Part shown: piece by piece, positions 47,401 through 56,027 of the stretch
Layout: every line of letters begins with the position of its first letter
Position numbering within the stretch: position 1 is the first letter of the stretch
NCBI GenBank assembly: GCA_963827065.1
Contig: CAWGZM010000007.1
Span: forward strand, 248,001-312,000
Origin: JACVRW01 sp963827065
Lineage (GTDB): Bacteria; Actinomycetota; Thermoleophilia; Solirubrobacterales; Thermoleophilaceae
DNA: 64,000 nucleotides
Direction of reading: 5' to 3'
Notes under the pieces: model-generated
Seen by the model: only the letters and a program-made list of their open reading frames with translations
Told to the model about the DNA's origin: nothing
The model's database searches: none
Program-made: the position numbers and the translations under genes

Positions 47401-49483
47401 GCACCAGGAAGTGGTACACGGTGTCGCACGCCAGGCCGTGCAGGGAGACCGAATGCTCGGCGACAAGGTCGGTGCGGGTGAGGGTGCCGGCCTCATAGCT
47501 CGTCGTGCGGCCGTAGCGGACCTCCGATGTGGCGGGCTCGTCCGTGGTCCACGAGATCGTGGCCGCGGTGCCGGTCGGCTCAGCCGCTATGCCCGCGATG
47601 ACGGGCGCCGTGACGTCGGGCGGGACGTTCCTGAAGTAGTCGATCCGGCTCGTGAAGGACGGTGGGGTCCAGCCGGAGTTACCGGCGAAGGGGCCGATGG
47701 CCGTGACGGCGAGGCTCTCGGTGAACGTCGCGCTCGTGACCCAGCTCGCTCCGTCCTGCGAGGTGCGGAGCGTCCAGAGGTCGCCCTCGCGCGCCAGCCG
47801 GAAGAGGACCGGAGCGGGGCCCTGGAAGCTGGCGTTGTGCACGACCGAGGCCTGTCCGGCGGCGATCCGCGCGACGAACAGGCGCTGGGAGGAGCCGTCA
47901 TGGTGCGTCTCGATGCGCAGCATGTCATCCGCGTCCTGCTGCACCAGGATGCCCTGGAGGTGGTAGCCCTCGGTGGGCGCCGTGTCCCACTTGGCCTCGA
48001 CCTCGAAGTCGGTGTCGGGGGCCGCCTGGAGGAGCTTGGGCACCTCGTCGGTCTGCGACCAGAGGTCATGGCGCAGGCCCTGCGGTAGGGACAGCTGCGC
48101 CTGGGAGCCGGTGAAGCCGAGCTCCACGTCGCCGAACGGGTCCGCGTAGGTCCAGATGCTCTCGTTCAGGCTCTGCCCGTTGAACTCGTCCGACACGATG
48201 CTCGATGGGCACGCCTCCGTCGTGAAGGTCTCATCCCCCGATACGGCCTCGTTCCCCTGCGCGTCGCGCGAGCGCACCTGGAAGTGGTAGAGCTGGCCGC
48301 AAGCCAGTCCGGACAGTGTCAGGGCGTGGTTCGTCACCTGCGCCTGCTGGCCGACCGTTCCGCCCGTGTAGGAAGTGTTCGACCCGTAGGCGACCGAGGA
48401 AGTCGCAGGCTCGTCGGTCTGCCAGCGCACCTCGGCGCCGACCCCGCTCGGCGTGCTCGTGACGCCGCTGATGGCCGGCGGCGTCTCGTCGACTGGGACC
48501 GATGACAGCGCGCGGAAGTAATCGATGCGGCTGGTGTAGGCAGGCGGGGCCCAGCCGCCGCTGGAGTTGCCGGCGAACGGCCCGATGGCGCTCACGGCGA
48601 GGCCGTCGCTGAACGTGGCGGCGGTCGCCCAGGTCGACCCGTCGCTGGAGGTGCGGATCGTCCATGACGAGCCCGCGCGCTGCAGGCGCATGTATGTCGG
48701 CGCGGCGCCGCTGAGGCTGCTGAAGTGGAGCACGGAAGCCGAGCCTCCGGCGATGCGCGCCACGAACAGCCTGGCCCCGAAGCCGTCGTGATGCGTCTCT
48801 ATGCGCAGCACGTCGTCGGAGTCCTGCTGGACGATGATGCCCTGGAGGTGGTAGCCCTCGGACGGCGCCGAGTCCCAGTTGACCTCGACCTCGAAGTCCG
48901 TGTTGGGCGCGGCCTGGATCAGCCGCGGAACCTCGTCGGCGCCCGTCCACAGGTCGTGCCGGACCCCGGCCTGCATCGCAAGCTCCGCGTGCGAGCCGGT
49001 CATCGTCAGTCCGACGTCCCCCAGCGGGTTGACGAACGTCCAAAGGCTCGTGTCAAGAGTGGGCTCGTTGAACTCGTCGGACATGATGCGATCGACCGCC
49101 GCAATCCTGGCGAGGGGCGGGCTCGTGACCGGGTTCACCCGCCGGGCCTGCCGGTCCCGCGAGGCCGGGCGCCTGTCCCTCGCCCACGCCGGCCGCTCGT
49201 TCCCGGAACTCGGTAGGCGGACCGGCCTGGCCGATGCCCGCAGCCGCAACCGCAGCCTCTTGCGAAGCTCGGGGCGCACCCTCGCCTCGCGGAGGACCTC
49301 CCCGACCGGGGCGCTCGGGTGCGTCGCGGCGACAGCGCTGGCGCCTGGCACGCCTGCCTGGCTCGAGGCGCGCGTGCCGTCCGACCCCTGTGTCAGGAGC
49401 AGGGCCGCCAGCCCCGCGGCCAGCAGGACGGCGGGCACGGCCGCCCACTTTCCGAGCAGGGTCCGGCGAAGCCAGTGGCGCAT
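44471..49483 (-). CDS. Giant secreted multidomain PIG-L-type deacetylase
   Basis: A 1670-residue exported protein. A basic N-terminus and one hydrophobic helix (AAVPAVLLAAGLAALLLTQG) are followed by a disordered Arg-rich linker. Then come three tandem pairs of a concanavalin/DUF1349-like domain (starting about residues 133, 427 and 719, each with SDEF and W-FVDPLGD-like blocks) and a fibronectin type III domain (about 331, 623 and 913; WTTDEPATS). A PIG-L/LmbE deacetylase domain starts near 1122, with the metal motifs AHGDDALLG and DGHPDHSEVA. A fourth lectin-like domain closes it. It probably deacetylates GlcNAc-type residues in the exported polymer, the repeats binding glycan. Start at ATG 49483. 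Confidence 0.85.
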   Translation of the reverse strand: MRHWLRRTLLGKWAAVPAVLLAAGLAALLLTQGSDGTRASSQAGVPGASAVAATHPSAPVGEVLREARVRPELRKRLRLRLRASARPVRLPSSGNERPAWARDRRPASRDRQARRVNPVTSPPLARIAAVDRIMSDEFNEPTLDTSLWTFVNPLGDVGLTMTGSHAELAMQAGVRHDLWTGADEVPRLIQAAPNTDFEVEVNWDSAPSEGYHLQGIIVQQDSDDVLRIETHHDGFGARLFVARIAGGSASVLHFSSLSGAAPTYMRLQRAGSSWTIRTSSDGSTWATAATFSDGLAVSAIGPFAGNSSGGWAPPAYTSRIDYFRALSSVPVDETPPAISGVTSTPSGVGAEVRWQTDEPATSSVAYGSNTSYTGGTVGQQAQVTNHALTLSGLACGQLYHFQVRSRDAQGNEAVSGDETFTTEACPSSIVSDEFNGQSLNESIWTYADPFGDVELGFTGSQAQLSLPQGLRHDLWSQTDEVPKLLQAAPDTDFEVEAKWDTAPTEGYHLQGILVQQDADDMLRIETHHDGSSQRLFVARIAAGQASVVHNASFQGPAPVLFRLAREGDLWTLRTSQDGASWVTSATFTESLAVTAIGPFAGNSGWTPPSFTSRIDYFRNVPPDVTAPVIAGIAAEPTGTAATISWTTDEPATSEVRYGRTTSYEAGTLTRTDLVAEHSVSLHGLACDTVYHFLVRGADAAGNQGSSDDRTLTTAPCPAFLQSDEFDGGSLDTSKWTFVDPLGDTSMQLTGGRARFTLPAGVRHDLWTGADEVPRLLQAAPDADFEVEAKFDTQVTTAYQMQGIIVEQDSNDLLRIETHRGGGTNYLFVASIENGVASSVVARSIPASPSFWLKVTRAGGHWTVRFSHDGEAFAVGASFDRAMTVSAVGPFAGNSGDPAPAFVAEVDYFREVTDRTPPEISDIAVTPHSNSAVVTWTTDEPAGSRVAHGPTASYGQISGATKLDTRHWTRLPDLACGTSYHLQIRSADQLGNEATSADRTFTTTPCGGNGGPDIDVWGGDTVTFGSIGVPQRWVNVRGNVYDPQGTTSLRATLNGEHGQNLTVGPDGLRLERQGDFNLELNRDLLLPGDNEVAITAVDGSGNTTTKTVTLDWRGLSAGGEPTPDGPVLAVVAHGDDALLGMAGVIRRAAQEGRRVYVAAATNGDEPQIGDLSGYCGAADGNGATTAARGLALSRETMTAVGLLGLEYSTDLGATELIFLGYPNDSLTSIAQLGGAPWVGGGSGLGRTYGEDDDGDNATCNGELRHLLDGRHSQLTATDLAADFDALLQLTQPSDIYTLAEFDGHPDHSEVARQTVASVRRLGLSTRVHSTLVHPHESGPCMGFSAANWPNPARVDDDPLSRFTPHLDFTAPPRPTCGEPLDFGWGPLGPPTESVEVPPEMQLPVPEENLKWRTLNVWDSQCPPDNPAHVTCGYFNAFAKRNEIFWGRTYKGQAGWPLSYTADWDSTATIPEKAQVIEGEWAYDADRDGVRPIATGFDRLLALGQFDWRSYEVEVPLTLHSFDASKPNAGVGVIMGWQGHTDFGGLQPRFGHPYGGLCGFGRSVAEPAPPQLELIRNNGDNADSVVAAENTPRAISLGSEYRMRFRRVDLGDGTSRYSCKLWRGDGAEPATWDLQMVQPDALATSSQFRGSALLMAHNVDVTFGDATIIPLD

Positions 49484-49535
49484 TGCCCCATTGGACGGGA
49501 GCGCGCTCCTCTTGGCGCTCCCCGAAAGTCCAGGC

Positions 49536-50390
49536 TTAGCGCGGGGCTTCGCTCCGCCGTACCCCGTGGACGTGGTCGCGTACCCAAGGATGCGGGTCGT
49601 CCTCACGGAGGGTTAGCTCGAAGCCACGGTTGCGCAGGAATTCGACGACGAAGGCCTTCGTCGCGAGCGCGCCATCGGTTTCCGATAGGAAGTCATGACA
49701 GGCGATGCACACGTAGCGCGTGCGCCCCAGCGTCTCTTCGGCCCCCTGCAATGCGAGCCGCTCGGCGCCTTCGATGTTCATCTTGAGCAGATCGATGCGC
49801 TCGATTTCGTGCTCGCGGCAGAGCTCGTCGAGCGTCTTGGCCGGCACCTCGCCCGTGCGCCTCGCTCCGTTCGTTCCGCCGAGCACCGTGTAGAGGTCGC
49901 GGTGCGACCCGTCTTCCACCATGGTCGCGGATCCAGGCGCGTCCATCACGGCGCACTGCACCGGGGTCACGTTGGACAGGCCGTTGAGCCTGCAGGCCTG
50001 CTCGAGGAGCACGAAGGTGGCCGGATGAGCCTCGACGGCGAGCACGCGGCCCGACGGGCCGACTGCGTTCGAGAAGACGACGCTGTCGAGGCCGTCCCCA
50101 GCGCCGATGTCGACGATGGTGTCCCCCTCACGCGGCTCGTAGAGGAACAGCCAGTTCTCCTTGATCGGGTCGAAGATCGTGGCGAGCGTGGAGTTCCAGT
50201 CGCGCCGGTACTCGAAGCGGTCGGAGACCGGTATGTAGGTCGAGTCGATCCGGTGGACCCACGCGCGGTCGTAAAGGATCTCGACGTCGAGCTCGGTGCC
50301 GCGGCGGGCGCGGCGGGTCGACAGGGAGGCGAGGGCGTGGCGCCCGACCCCGCGGTCGGCGGCGTCGATCAGGGCCCTCCGGAGCGTCAT
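49536..50390 (-). CDS. FkbM-family methyltransferase
   Basis: A 284-residue protein. The FkbM core is clear: IVDIGAGDGLDSVVFSNAVG, VLAVEAHPATFVLLEQACRL, VPAKTLDELCREHEIERIDL and LLKMNIEGAERLALQGAEET. FkbM proteins O-methylate sugars or other hydroxyls with SAM. The gene follows the SDR gene with a four-base overlap (ATGA), so it belongs to the sugar-modifying run. Target unknown. Confidence 0.88.
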   Translation of the reverse strand: MTLRRALIDAADRGVGRHALASLSTRRARRGTELDVEILYDRAWVHRIDSTYIPVSDRFEYRRDWNSTLATIFDPIKENWLFLYEPREGDTIVDIGAGDGLDSVVFSNAVGPSGRVLAVEAHPATFVLLEQACRLNGLSNVTPVQCAVMDAPGSATMVEDGSHRDLYTVLGGTNGARRTGEVPAKTLDELCREHEIERIDLLKMNIEGAERLALQGAEETLGRTRYVCIACHDFLSETDGALATKAFVVEFLRNRGFELTLREDDPHPWVRDHVHGVRRSEAPR

Positions 50391-51415
50391 GCCGCGGCTG
50401 CCGCGACCTGGCTTCGATCGGTGAGGACGTCGGCGAGGATCGAGGCGAGATCGCGCTCGGGGGTCCAGCCCACCGCCGCTTCGATCTTCTCGATCGAGGG
50501 CACGCGGTGGAGCATGTCCTCGATGCCCTCTCCGTAGACCTGGTCGTATGGCACGAAGACGAGCGGAGAGTCGCTCTCGGCGAGCGCCTTGACCCGCTCC
50601 GCCAGATCGACAATCGAGATCCGGTTGCCGGAGCCGACGTTGTAGATCTCGCCCGTCGTGGCCGGCTGTTCCATCAGCGCGCGCAGGGCGCGCACCGTGT
50701 CGGCCACGTGGCAGAAGCAGCGCGTCTGGGATCCGTCGCCGTGAATCTCGATCGGCTCGCCTCGCAGCGCGCGCTCGATGAAGGTCGGGATGACCATCCC
50801 GTACTGGGCGCTCTGGCGCGCGCCGACGGTGTTGAAGAGCCGGGCGATCGTGCAGTCGAGTCCGCGCTCATGGGCGTGGGCGAGGGCCAGGAACTCGTCC
50901 ATGGCCTTGGAGTCCGCGTAGGCCCAGCGCCGCTGTGTGGTGGGACCGTAGATGCGCCGGTCGCTCTCCTTCAGCGGGCGCAGCTCCCGGTGGTCGCCAT
51001 AGACCTCGCTGGTCGAAGCGATCAGCACACGCTTGCCGAAGCGGTTGCAGTTGTCGAGGACCACCTCGGTGCCCTGCACGTTCGTGACGATCGTGCGTAC
51101 CGGCTCCTCGACGATCAGGCGGACGCCGACCGCGGCGGCGAGATGGTAGACGACGTCGCAACGGTTCACCAACTCGTTGACGGTCGCGGGCGACAGCACC
51201 GACTCGACCACGAGGTGGAAGTCGTTCCGGTCCACCAGGTGGACCACGTTGGTCATCGATCCGGTGGAGAGGTCGTCGAGAGCGAAGACCTCCCACCCGT
51301 CCTCCAGCAGCGACTCGGCAAGGTGGGACCCTATGAATCCGGCCCCGCCGGTGATCAGCGCCTTGCGGCTCGGGGTGCGGAGCGAGGCGTGTTGGATCGT
51401 CCCCTCCGCGCTCAT
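50387..51415 (-). CDS. SDR-family NAD-dependent sugar epimerase/dehydratase
   Basis: A 342-residue extended short-chain dehydrogenase. The cofactor loop is ALITGGAGFIGSHLAESLLE. VYHLAAAVGVRLIVEEPVRT follows, then the catalytic YxxxK in WAYADSKAMDEF, and GDGSQTRCFCHVADTVRALR, typical of UDP-glucose 4-epimerases, decarboxylases and 4,6-dehydratases. Exact reaction unclear. The ATG overlaps the stop of the upstream methyltransferase gene by four bases. It is one of two SDRs that could act on the CDP-sugar made by the 56-kb cytidylyltransferase. Confidence 0.88.
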   Translation of the reverse strand: MSAEGTIQHASLRTPSRKALITGGAGFIGSHLAESLLEDGWEVFALDDLSTGSMTNVVHLVDRNDFHLVVESVLSPATVNELVNRCDVVYHLAAAVGVRLIVEEPVRTIVTNVQGTEVVLDNCNRFGKRVLIASTSEVYGDHRELRPLKESDRRIYGPTTQRRWAYADSKAMDEFLALAHAHERGLDCTIARLFNTVGARQSAQYGMVIPTFIERALRGEPIEIHGDGSQTRCFCHVADTVRALRALMEQPATTGEIYNVGSGNRISIVDLAERVKALAESDSPLVFVPYDQVYGEGIEDMLHRVPSIEKIEAAVGWTPERDLASILADVLTDRSQVAAAAA

Positions 51416-52563
51416 ACAGGCACAACGTCGGCGGTGACGCCGAGCTTGCGCAGCGTGCCTCCGATCTCCTCGACGTACAGCGGGTTCATCGCGAGCACGA
51501 CATCCGGCCGGTGCCGGGACACCGCCTCTGGCGGCTGGATCGGATGGCCGGCGCCGGGCACATGGCGGCCGTGCTTTCGCTCGTTCAGATCCACGACGAG
51601 TCCGACCTCCTCGGCGCCGGGGACGACGTTCAGGAAGGTCACCCCCTTCGATCCAGCCCCCCACACGGCCACCTGCCGGCCCGCGTCGTGCAGCTCGCGC
51701 AGGCGCTCCGCCCACGTCGCGACGCGCTCGGCGTAGCGCGTGCCGAAGTCCTCCGCGAGCGGCCGCAGCTCGGCCGGCGACGAGCCCGGCTCCGCGGGTG
51801 CAGGCGCTTCGCCCGAGGCCTCGATGTACAGGTACTGCCCGCCGAACGTGCTCCCGACGTCGAGCGTCCCGAAGCCGAAGTCCTGGAACAGCCTCGTCAG
51901 CGCGGGCGCCGTGAAGTACGAGACGTGCTCGTAGATCACGTCCCATGTCGCCGCCTCGCGAAGCATGTACTCCCCGTCCGGCACCTCGAAGTAGAGCGCC
52001 GCCCGAGTGCCCGCCAGGGTCTCGAGCAGCGCCCGCGGCTCGTCCATGTGCTCGAGCACGTGGCGGCAGCAGATGAAGTCCGCCGGCTCCGAGGCGTGCT
52101 CGGCGGAGAAGTACTCACGCACGAACCTGACGGACCCGTTGCCGTTCGCCGCGCCGCGGTAGCTCGGGTCGAAGCCGACGCCCCGATTGCCGTTTGCACC
52201 GCACAACATCCTGAGGAAGTCCCCATTGCCACAGCCGATGTCGACGATGTTCTTGCCGTGCAGGTCGTGTCGCTCGACGAGGCGCCCCGCAAGCTCGTGC
52301 GCGAACTCCCGGAAGACGGTCGAGAAGTGAAGCGAGTTCTCGTAGGTCGGGCTGTAGCGGACGAGTTCGGGGTCGAACGCGGAGTTGTAGAGCGTTCCGC
52401 AGGACCCGCAGAACGCGAGCGCGATGTCGCCGCGTACCGCCGTCCGCGCCTCTTCGCGCGTGTCCCACAGCACGTTGCAGAAGACGGGGACTCCCTCGAC
52501 CTCGAGGACCGGACTGGCGCCGGCGCTCCCGCACACCGGGCAGGGGGTGCGCTCAGGCGGCAA
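51412..52563 (-). CDS. C-methyltransferase with zinc-ribbon, copy 1 of 3
   Basis: A 383-residue protein with the three-part architecture of NDP-sugar C-methyltransferases: an N-terminal zinc-binding domain (CPVCGSAG and AFCGSCGTLYN), a SAM-binding core (IVDIGCGNGDFLRMLCGANG, RHVLEHMDEPRALLETL) and a C-terminal domain (VAVWGAGSKGVTFLNVVPGA, NERKHGRHVPGAGHPIQPPE). The start is TTG, overlapping the preceding stop by 11 bases. Together with the two next genes it forms a block of three related enzymes. Confidence 0.86.
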   Translation of the reverse strand: MPPERTPCPVCGSAGASPVLEVEGVPVFCNVLWDTREEARTAVRGDIALAFCGSCGTLYNSAFDPELVRYSPTYENSLHFSTVFREFAHELAGRLVERHDLHGKNIVDIGCGNGDFLRMLCGANGNRGVGFDPSYRGAANGNGSVRFVREYFSAEHASEPADFICCRHVLEHMDEPRALLETLAGTRAALYFEVPDGEYMLREAATWDVIYEHVSYFTAPALTRLFQDFGFGTLDVGSTFGGQYLYIEASGEAPAPAEPGSSPAELRPLAEDFGTRYAERVATWAERLRELHDAGRQVAVWGAGSKGVTFLNVVPGAEEVGLVVDLNERKHGRHVPGAGHPIQPPEAVSRHRPDVVLAMNPLYVEEIGGTLRKLGVTADVVPV

Positions 52564-53725
52564 CGAGCTCAGCCTCTACGCCAAGCGAGGACAACTCGCC
52601 GGCAATCTCACCAAGGTAGACCGGGTTCATGGCCACGACAAGCTCAGGCCGGTAGCTCCGCAGGAAGTCGGGTCCGACGACCGGATGCCCCGTGCCGGGC
52701 ATGAACATGCCTTGCTTGTGCGGGTTCACGTCCACCACGTACTCGACCTCCCCGTTGAGGCCGAGCGTGGTCAGGAAGGCGACGCCCTTCGACCCACCGC
52801 CCCAGATCACCGCGCGACGGCCGTCTGCCCGCGCGCTCCGGATCCGGTCGCGCCAGTGGGCGCGCGTCGACGCGAACGCGCGCGTGAAGTCGTCCACCGC
52901 CTCAGCGACGTCGCCCGGCTCCTCCTCGAGCGGATGTGGCCCGGCGATCGGGCCGTCCGCCGGCCGGCATTCGATCAGGATGTACTGGTCGTCGTAGTCG
53001 AGGGCAAGATCGAGGATCTCGAATCCCGATCGCCTGAACAGCCTGCCCAGCGAGCCGGGTGTGAAGTACGAGCAGTGCTCGTAGTAGAGGTCCCAGAAGG
53101 CCACTTCGCGCAGCACGCGCAGCACATCCGGCAGTTCGAACAGCACCACGGTGTCTGGACTGCCCCGCAGCGAGTGGCGCACCAGCCGGACCAGCTCCCC
53201 GACTCGGTGGATGTGCTCGAGCGTGTGCCGGCACACGACCGCGTCGCCGACGAGGTTCGCGTAGTTCTCTGAGTAGTAGTCCTTGATGACGGTGACGCGC
53301 TCTGCCGCGGCCCCGCCGGCGCGCTCCTCGAGGAAGCTGGGATCGATACCCGTGCCGTGCGCCACGCCGTGCTCCACCATGGACATGAGGAACTCGCCCT
53401 TCCCGCACCCGATCTCGAGCACCTGCTTGCCTTCCAGCCCGTGACGCTCCACCCAGCGCTTGGCGAGGTCGTTCGCCCATCCGTTGAACGTCGGCGAGAA
53501 GCCCTGGGTCTCCTCGTAGGAGTCGGCGTAGTCCTGCGGCGCGGGATCGTACGCCGTGTTGGTGATGAATCCGCACGCCCGGCAGAACGCCAGCCTGAGC
53601 GACCCACGCGGGAAGCTCACGGCCTCGGCGCGGGTGCGCATCAGCCTGACGCTGTGGACCGGAATGTCGTCCTGGGCGTAGAACTGCTTCAGCTCGCGCC
53701 CGCCGCAGCTCGGGCAGGCGCTCAC
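52553..53725 (-). CDS. C-methyltransferase with zinc-ribbon, copy 2 of 3
   Basis: A 390-residue protein with the same plan as its neighbours: zinc ligands in CPSCGGRELKQFYAQDD and AFCRACGFITN, SAM loop VLEIGCGKGEFLMSMVEHG, RHTLEHIHRVGELVRLVRH, and C-terminal AVIWGGGSKGVAFLTTLGLN with NPHKQGMFMPGTGHPVVGPD. GTG 53725 overlaps the upstream stop (GTGA); a longer open frame only adds antisense-like sequence. The residues conserved across the three copies suggest related but not identical substrates. Confidence 0.86.
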   Translation of the reverse strand: MSACPSCGGRELKQFYAQDDIPVHSVRLMRTRAEAVSFPRGSLRLAFCRACGFITNTAYDPAPQDYADSYEETQGFSPTFNGWANDLAKRWVERHGLEGKQVLEIGCGKGEFLMSMVEHGVAHGTGIDPSFLEERAGGAAAERVTVIKDYYSENYANLVGDAVVCRHTLEHIHRVGELVRLVRHSLRGSPDTVVLFELPDVLRVLREVAFWDLYYEHCSYFTPGSLGRLFRRSGFEILDLALDYDDQYILIECRPADGPIAGPHPLEEEPGDVAEAVDDFTRAFASTRAHWRDRIRSARADGRRAVIWGGGSKGVAFLTTLGLNGEVEYVVDVNPHKQGMFMPGTGHPVVGPDFLRSYRPELVVAMNPVYLGEIAGELSSLGVEAELVAA

Positions 53726-54990
53726 AGGACCCGTGGGCTCGGGACGGGGACGATGAAGCGGCCACCGCGGTCCAGGTACTCCTGCTGCTGCAACATGACC
53801 TCGTCCTTGTAGTTCCACGCCAGCAGAAGCACGTAGTCGGGCAACCGCTCGAGCAGCCGCTCGGGCCCGTGTATCGGGATGTGCACGCCTGGCATGAACA
53901 GGCCGTGTTTGTGAACGTTCCGGTCGACGACGAAGTCGACCAGCGTCTCGTCGATGCCGGCGTAGTTGAGCAGCGTGCTCCCCTTCGCCGCGGCCCCGTA
54001 GGCGCCGATCGACTTACCCTCCGCCTTGAGCGCACCCAGCATCTCCCGCAGGTCGCGCCGGATGCCATCGACGCGCGAGCCGAACTCGCGGTAATAGTCC
54101 GGGCTAGTCAGGCCCTGCGTCCTCTCGGCCTCCAGGAATGCGCTCGCCGACGGCTGCACGTCCTCTCGGGCTCCTACATGCCAGCGGAGCGTGCCCCCCT
54201 GGAGGGTCGGGAAGTGCTCGACCGCATTGAGGAACAGGCCATGGCGCCGCATTAGCGTGTCGACGGCGCTGCACGAGAAGTAGCAGAAGTGCTCGTGGTA
54301 GATCGTGTCGAACTCGCAGTGGTCGATGAGGTCCTTGACGTACGTGTTCTCGATGGTGACCACGCCGTCGTCCGCCAGCAGGATGCTCAGCCCCTCGACG
54401 AAGCTGTTCAGCGTCGGCGTGTGCGCCATGACGTTGTTGGCCACGATCACGTCTGCCTGACGGCCCTCCGCGCGCAGGCGCGTGGCCAGCTCGGCGCCGA
54501 AGAACTCCATCAGAGTCGGCACTCCGGCCTCCTCGGCTGCGGCCGCCTGCGTCGGCGCGGGGTCGATCCCGAGCACCGGGATGCCCTGCTCCACGAAGTT
54601 ACGCAGGAGGTAGCCATCGTTCGACGCGATCTCGACCACGAGGCTGTCCCGGCCCAGCCGGCGCTCCTCGATCAGCCGGAGGGCGTGCTCGCGCGAGTGG
54701 CGCATGAGTCCGTCGGAGAACGACGAGAAGTACAGGTAGTTGTCGACGAAGAGCTGCTCCGGCGGGACCTCCTCGAGGATCTGCACGAGCGAGCATCCGG
54801 GGCAGAAGGCCACGTCCAGCGGGAAGCGCGGCTCCGGTCCGTCCAGCTCTCCGGCGGCCAGGAGGGCATCCGGGAGCGGCATGTCGCCCAACCCCAGGAA
54901 TACCGACATCTGGTCACCGCCGCACGAGCGGCAGCCCGCTGCCGGCGGCCGCGCCTGCCTCGGGCGCGTGCTCGGCGCGGGGCTACGCAT
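53722..54990 (-). CDS. C-methyltransferase with zinc-ribbon, copy 3 of 3
   Basis: A 422-residue member of the sugar C-methyltransferase family (TylC3-like plan). Zinc ligands are in CRSCGGDQMSVFLGLGDMPL and AFCPGCSLVQI. The SAM core is VVEIASNDGYLLRNFVEQGI and NNVMAHTPTLNSFVEGLSIL, followed by FDTIYHEHFCYFSC, the Tyr/His/Glu/His catalytic segment of this family. The C-terminal domain reads GAYGAAAKGSTLLNYAGI. The most canonical of the three. It overlaps the upstream SDR gene by eight bases. Confidence 0.9.
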   Translation of the reverse strand: MRSPAPSTRPRQARPPAAGCRSCGGDQMSVFLGLGDMPLPDALLAAGELDGPEPRFPLDVAFCPGCSLVQILEEVPPEQLFVDNYLYFSSFSDGLMRHSREHALRLIEERRLGRDSLVVEIASNDGYLLRNFVEQGIPVLGIDPAPTQAAAAEEAGVPTLMEFFGAELATRLRAEGRQADVIVANNVMAHTPTLNSFVEGLSILLADDGVVTIENTYVKDLIDHCEFDTIYHEHFCYFSCSAVDTLMRRHGLFLNAVEHFPTLQGGTLRWHVGAREDVQPSASAFLEAERTQGLTSPDYYREFGSRVDGIRRDLREMLGALKAEGKSIGAYGAAAKGSTLLNYAGIDETLVDFVVDRNVHKHGLFMPGVHIPIHGPERLLERLPDYVLLLAWNYKDEVMLQQQEYLDRGGRFIVPVPSPRVL

Positions 54991-56026
54991 GGGACGCTCC
55001 GAGTGCGACCCGGCGCAGGCGCTGGTCGAGGGCGCCCTCGGCCTGCAGCTCGCGGACGTGCTGGATCCGCATGAAGCGGCGCGAGAGGAAGTCCTCCAAC
55101 TCGAGCCCGTGCCGGACGAACGCGTTGTGCAGCTCCTCGACGCTCTTGCGAACCGTCCAGCGGGGCTGGTAGGCCGGCAGGGTGCTGAGGATCTTGTCGC
55201 AGTTCACCCGATAGTTCCGGATGTCCGGCGAGGCCCCGTCGGCGTAGGTCACCTCACTGCCGGCGAATACATTCTCCACGATCGCCGCCACTTCGCGGAC
55301 CCGGTAGTTCTCATCGGTGTGACCGACGTTGAACGCCGCGTTGTGGACGAGCTCGCGCGGCGCGTCGAGCACCGCCAGGAACGCCCGGCTGATGTCCTCG
55401 ATGTGCACGAGCGGGCGCCACGGCGAGCCATCGCTCTTGATCAACACCTGACCGGTGGTGAAGGCGTACGCGGACAGGTTGTTCACGACGAGATCGCCCC
55501 GCAGCCGCGCCGAGACGCCGTACGCCGTCGCGTTCCGCAGGTACGTGGGGCTGAAGTCGTCATCCGCCAGGGCACGCATGTCGTCTTCGGCGAGGATCTT
55601 CGACTGGCCGTAGGGCGTCACGGGGTTGAACGCCGCGTTCTCGTCCAGGTAGTCGTCGCCGGCCGCTCCGTAGAGGCTGCAGGATGAGGAGAACAAGAAG
55701 CGCTCCGCCCCGGCCTGCTTCGCCAATGCGGCGAGGCGCGACGCCGCTCGATGGTTGATCTCGTAGGTCGTCTCGGGATCGAGGTCGCCGACGGGGTCGT
55801 TCGATATGGCGGCCAGGTGAATGACGGCTTCGAAGCCCTCGAGGTCTTCCACCGTCACGTCGCGCACGTCCTTGCGCAGCGCCGGGGGGTCGACGACGTC
55901 GGCGCCGAAGGTGCACGTCTCATAGAGGTAGTTGTCGAGGCCGACCACCTCGTGGCCGGCCTCCTGGAGGAGCGGGACGAGGACACAGCCGATGTAGCCG
56001 TTGTGGCCAGTGACGAGAGTTCTCAT
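54983..56026 (-). CDS. SDR-family sugar epimerase/dehydratase of the CDP-sugar run
   Basis: A 347-residue extended SDR. MRTLVTGHNGYIGCVLVPLL contains the glycine loop. AVIHLAAISNDPVGDLDPET, the YxxxK of PVTPYGQSKILAE and SDGSPWRPLVHIEDISRAFL follow. It lies two bases after rfbF, a common arrangement in CDP-sugar loci, so it likely reduces, epimerises or dehydrates a CDP-hexose. No gene matching the usual CDP-glucose 4,6-dehydratase is seen apart from the two SDRs. Confidence 0.87.
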   Translation of the reverse strand: MRTLVTGHNGYIGCVLVPLLQEAGHEVVGLDNYLYETCTFGADVVDPPALRKDVRDVTVEDLEGFEAVIHLAAISNDPVGDLDPETTYEINHRAASRLAALAKQAGAERFLFSSSCSLYGAAGDDYLDENAAFNPVTPYGQSKILAEDDMRALADDDFSPTYLRNATAYGVSARLRGDLVVNNLSAYAFTTGQVLIKSDGSPWRPLVHIEDISRAFLAVLDAPRELVHNAAFNVGHTDENYRVREVAAIVENVFAGSEVTYADGASPDIRNYRVNCDKILSTLPAYQPRWTVRKSVEELHNAFVRHGLELEDFLSRRFMRIQHVRELQAEGALDQRLRRVALGASHA

Positions 56027-56027
56027 G

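Noticed and set aside
44471..49483. Tandem DNA repeats or a CRISPR-like array in the giant gene
   Set aside because: The periodicity of about 880 bases is three diverged protein modules in one open frame, not direct DNA repeats with spacers.
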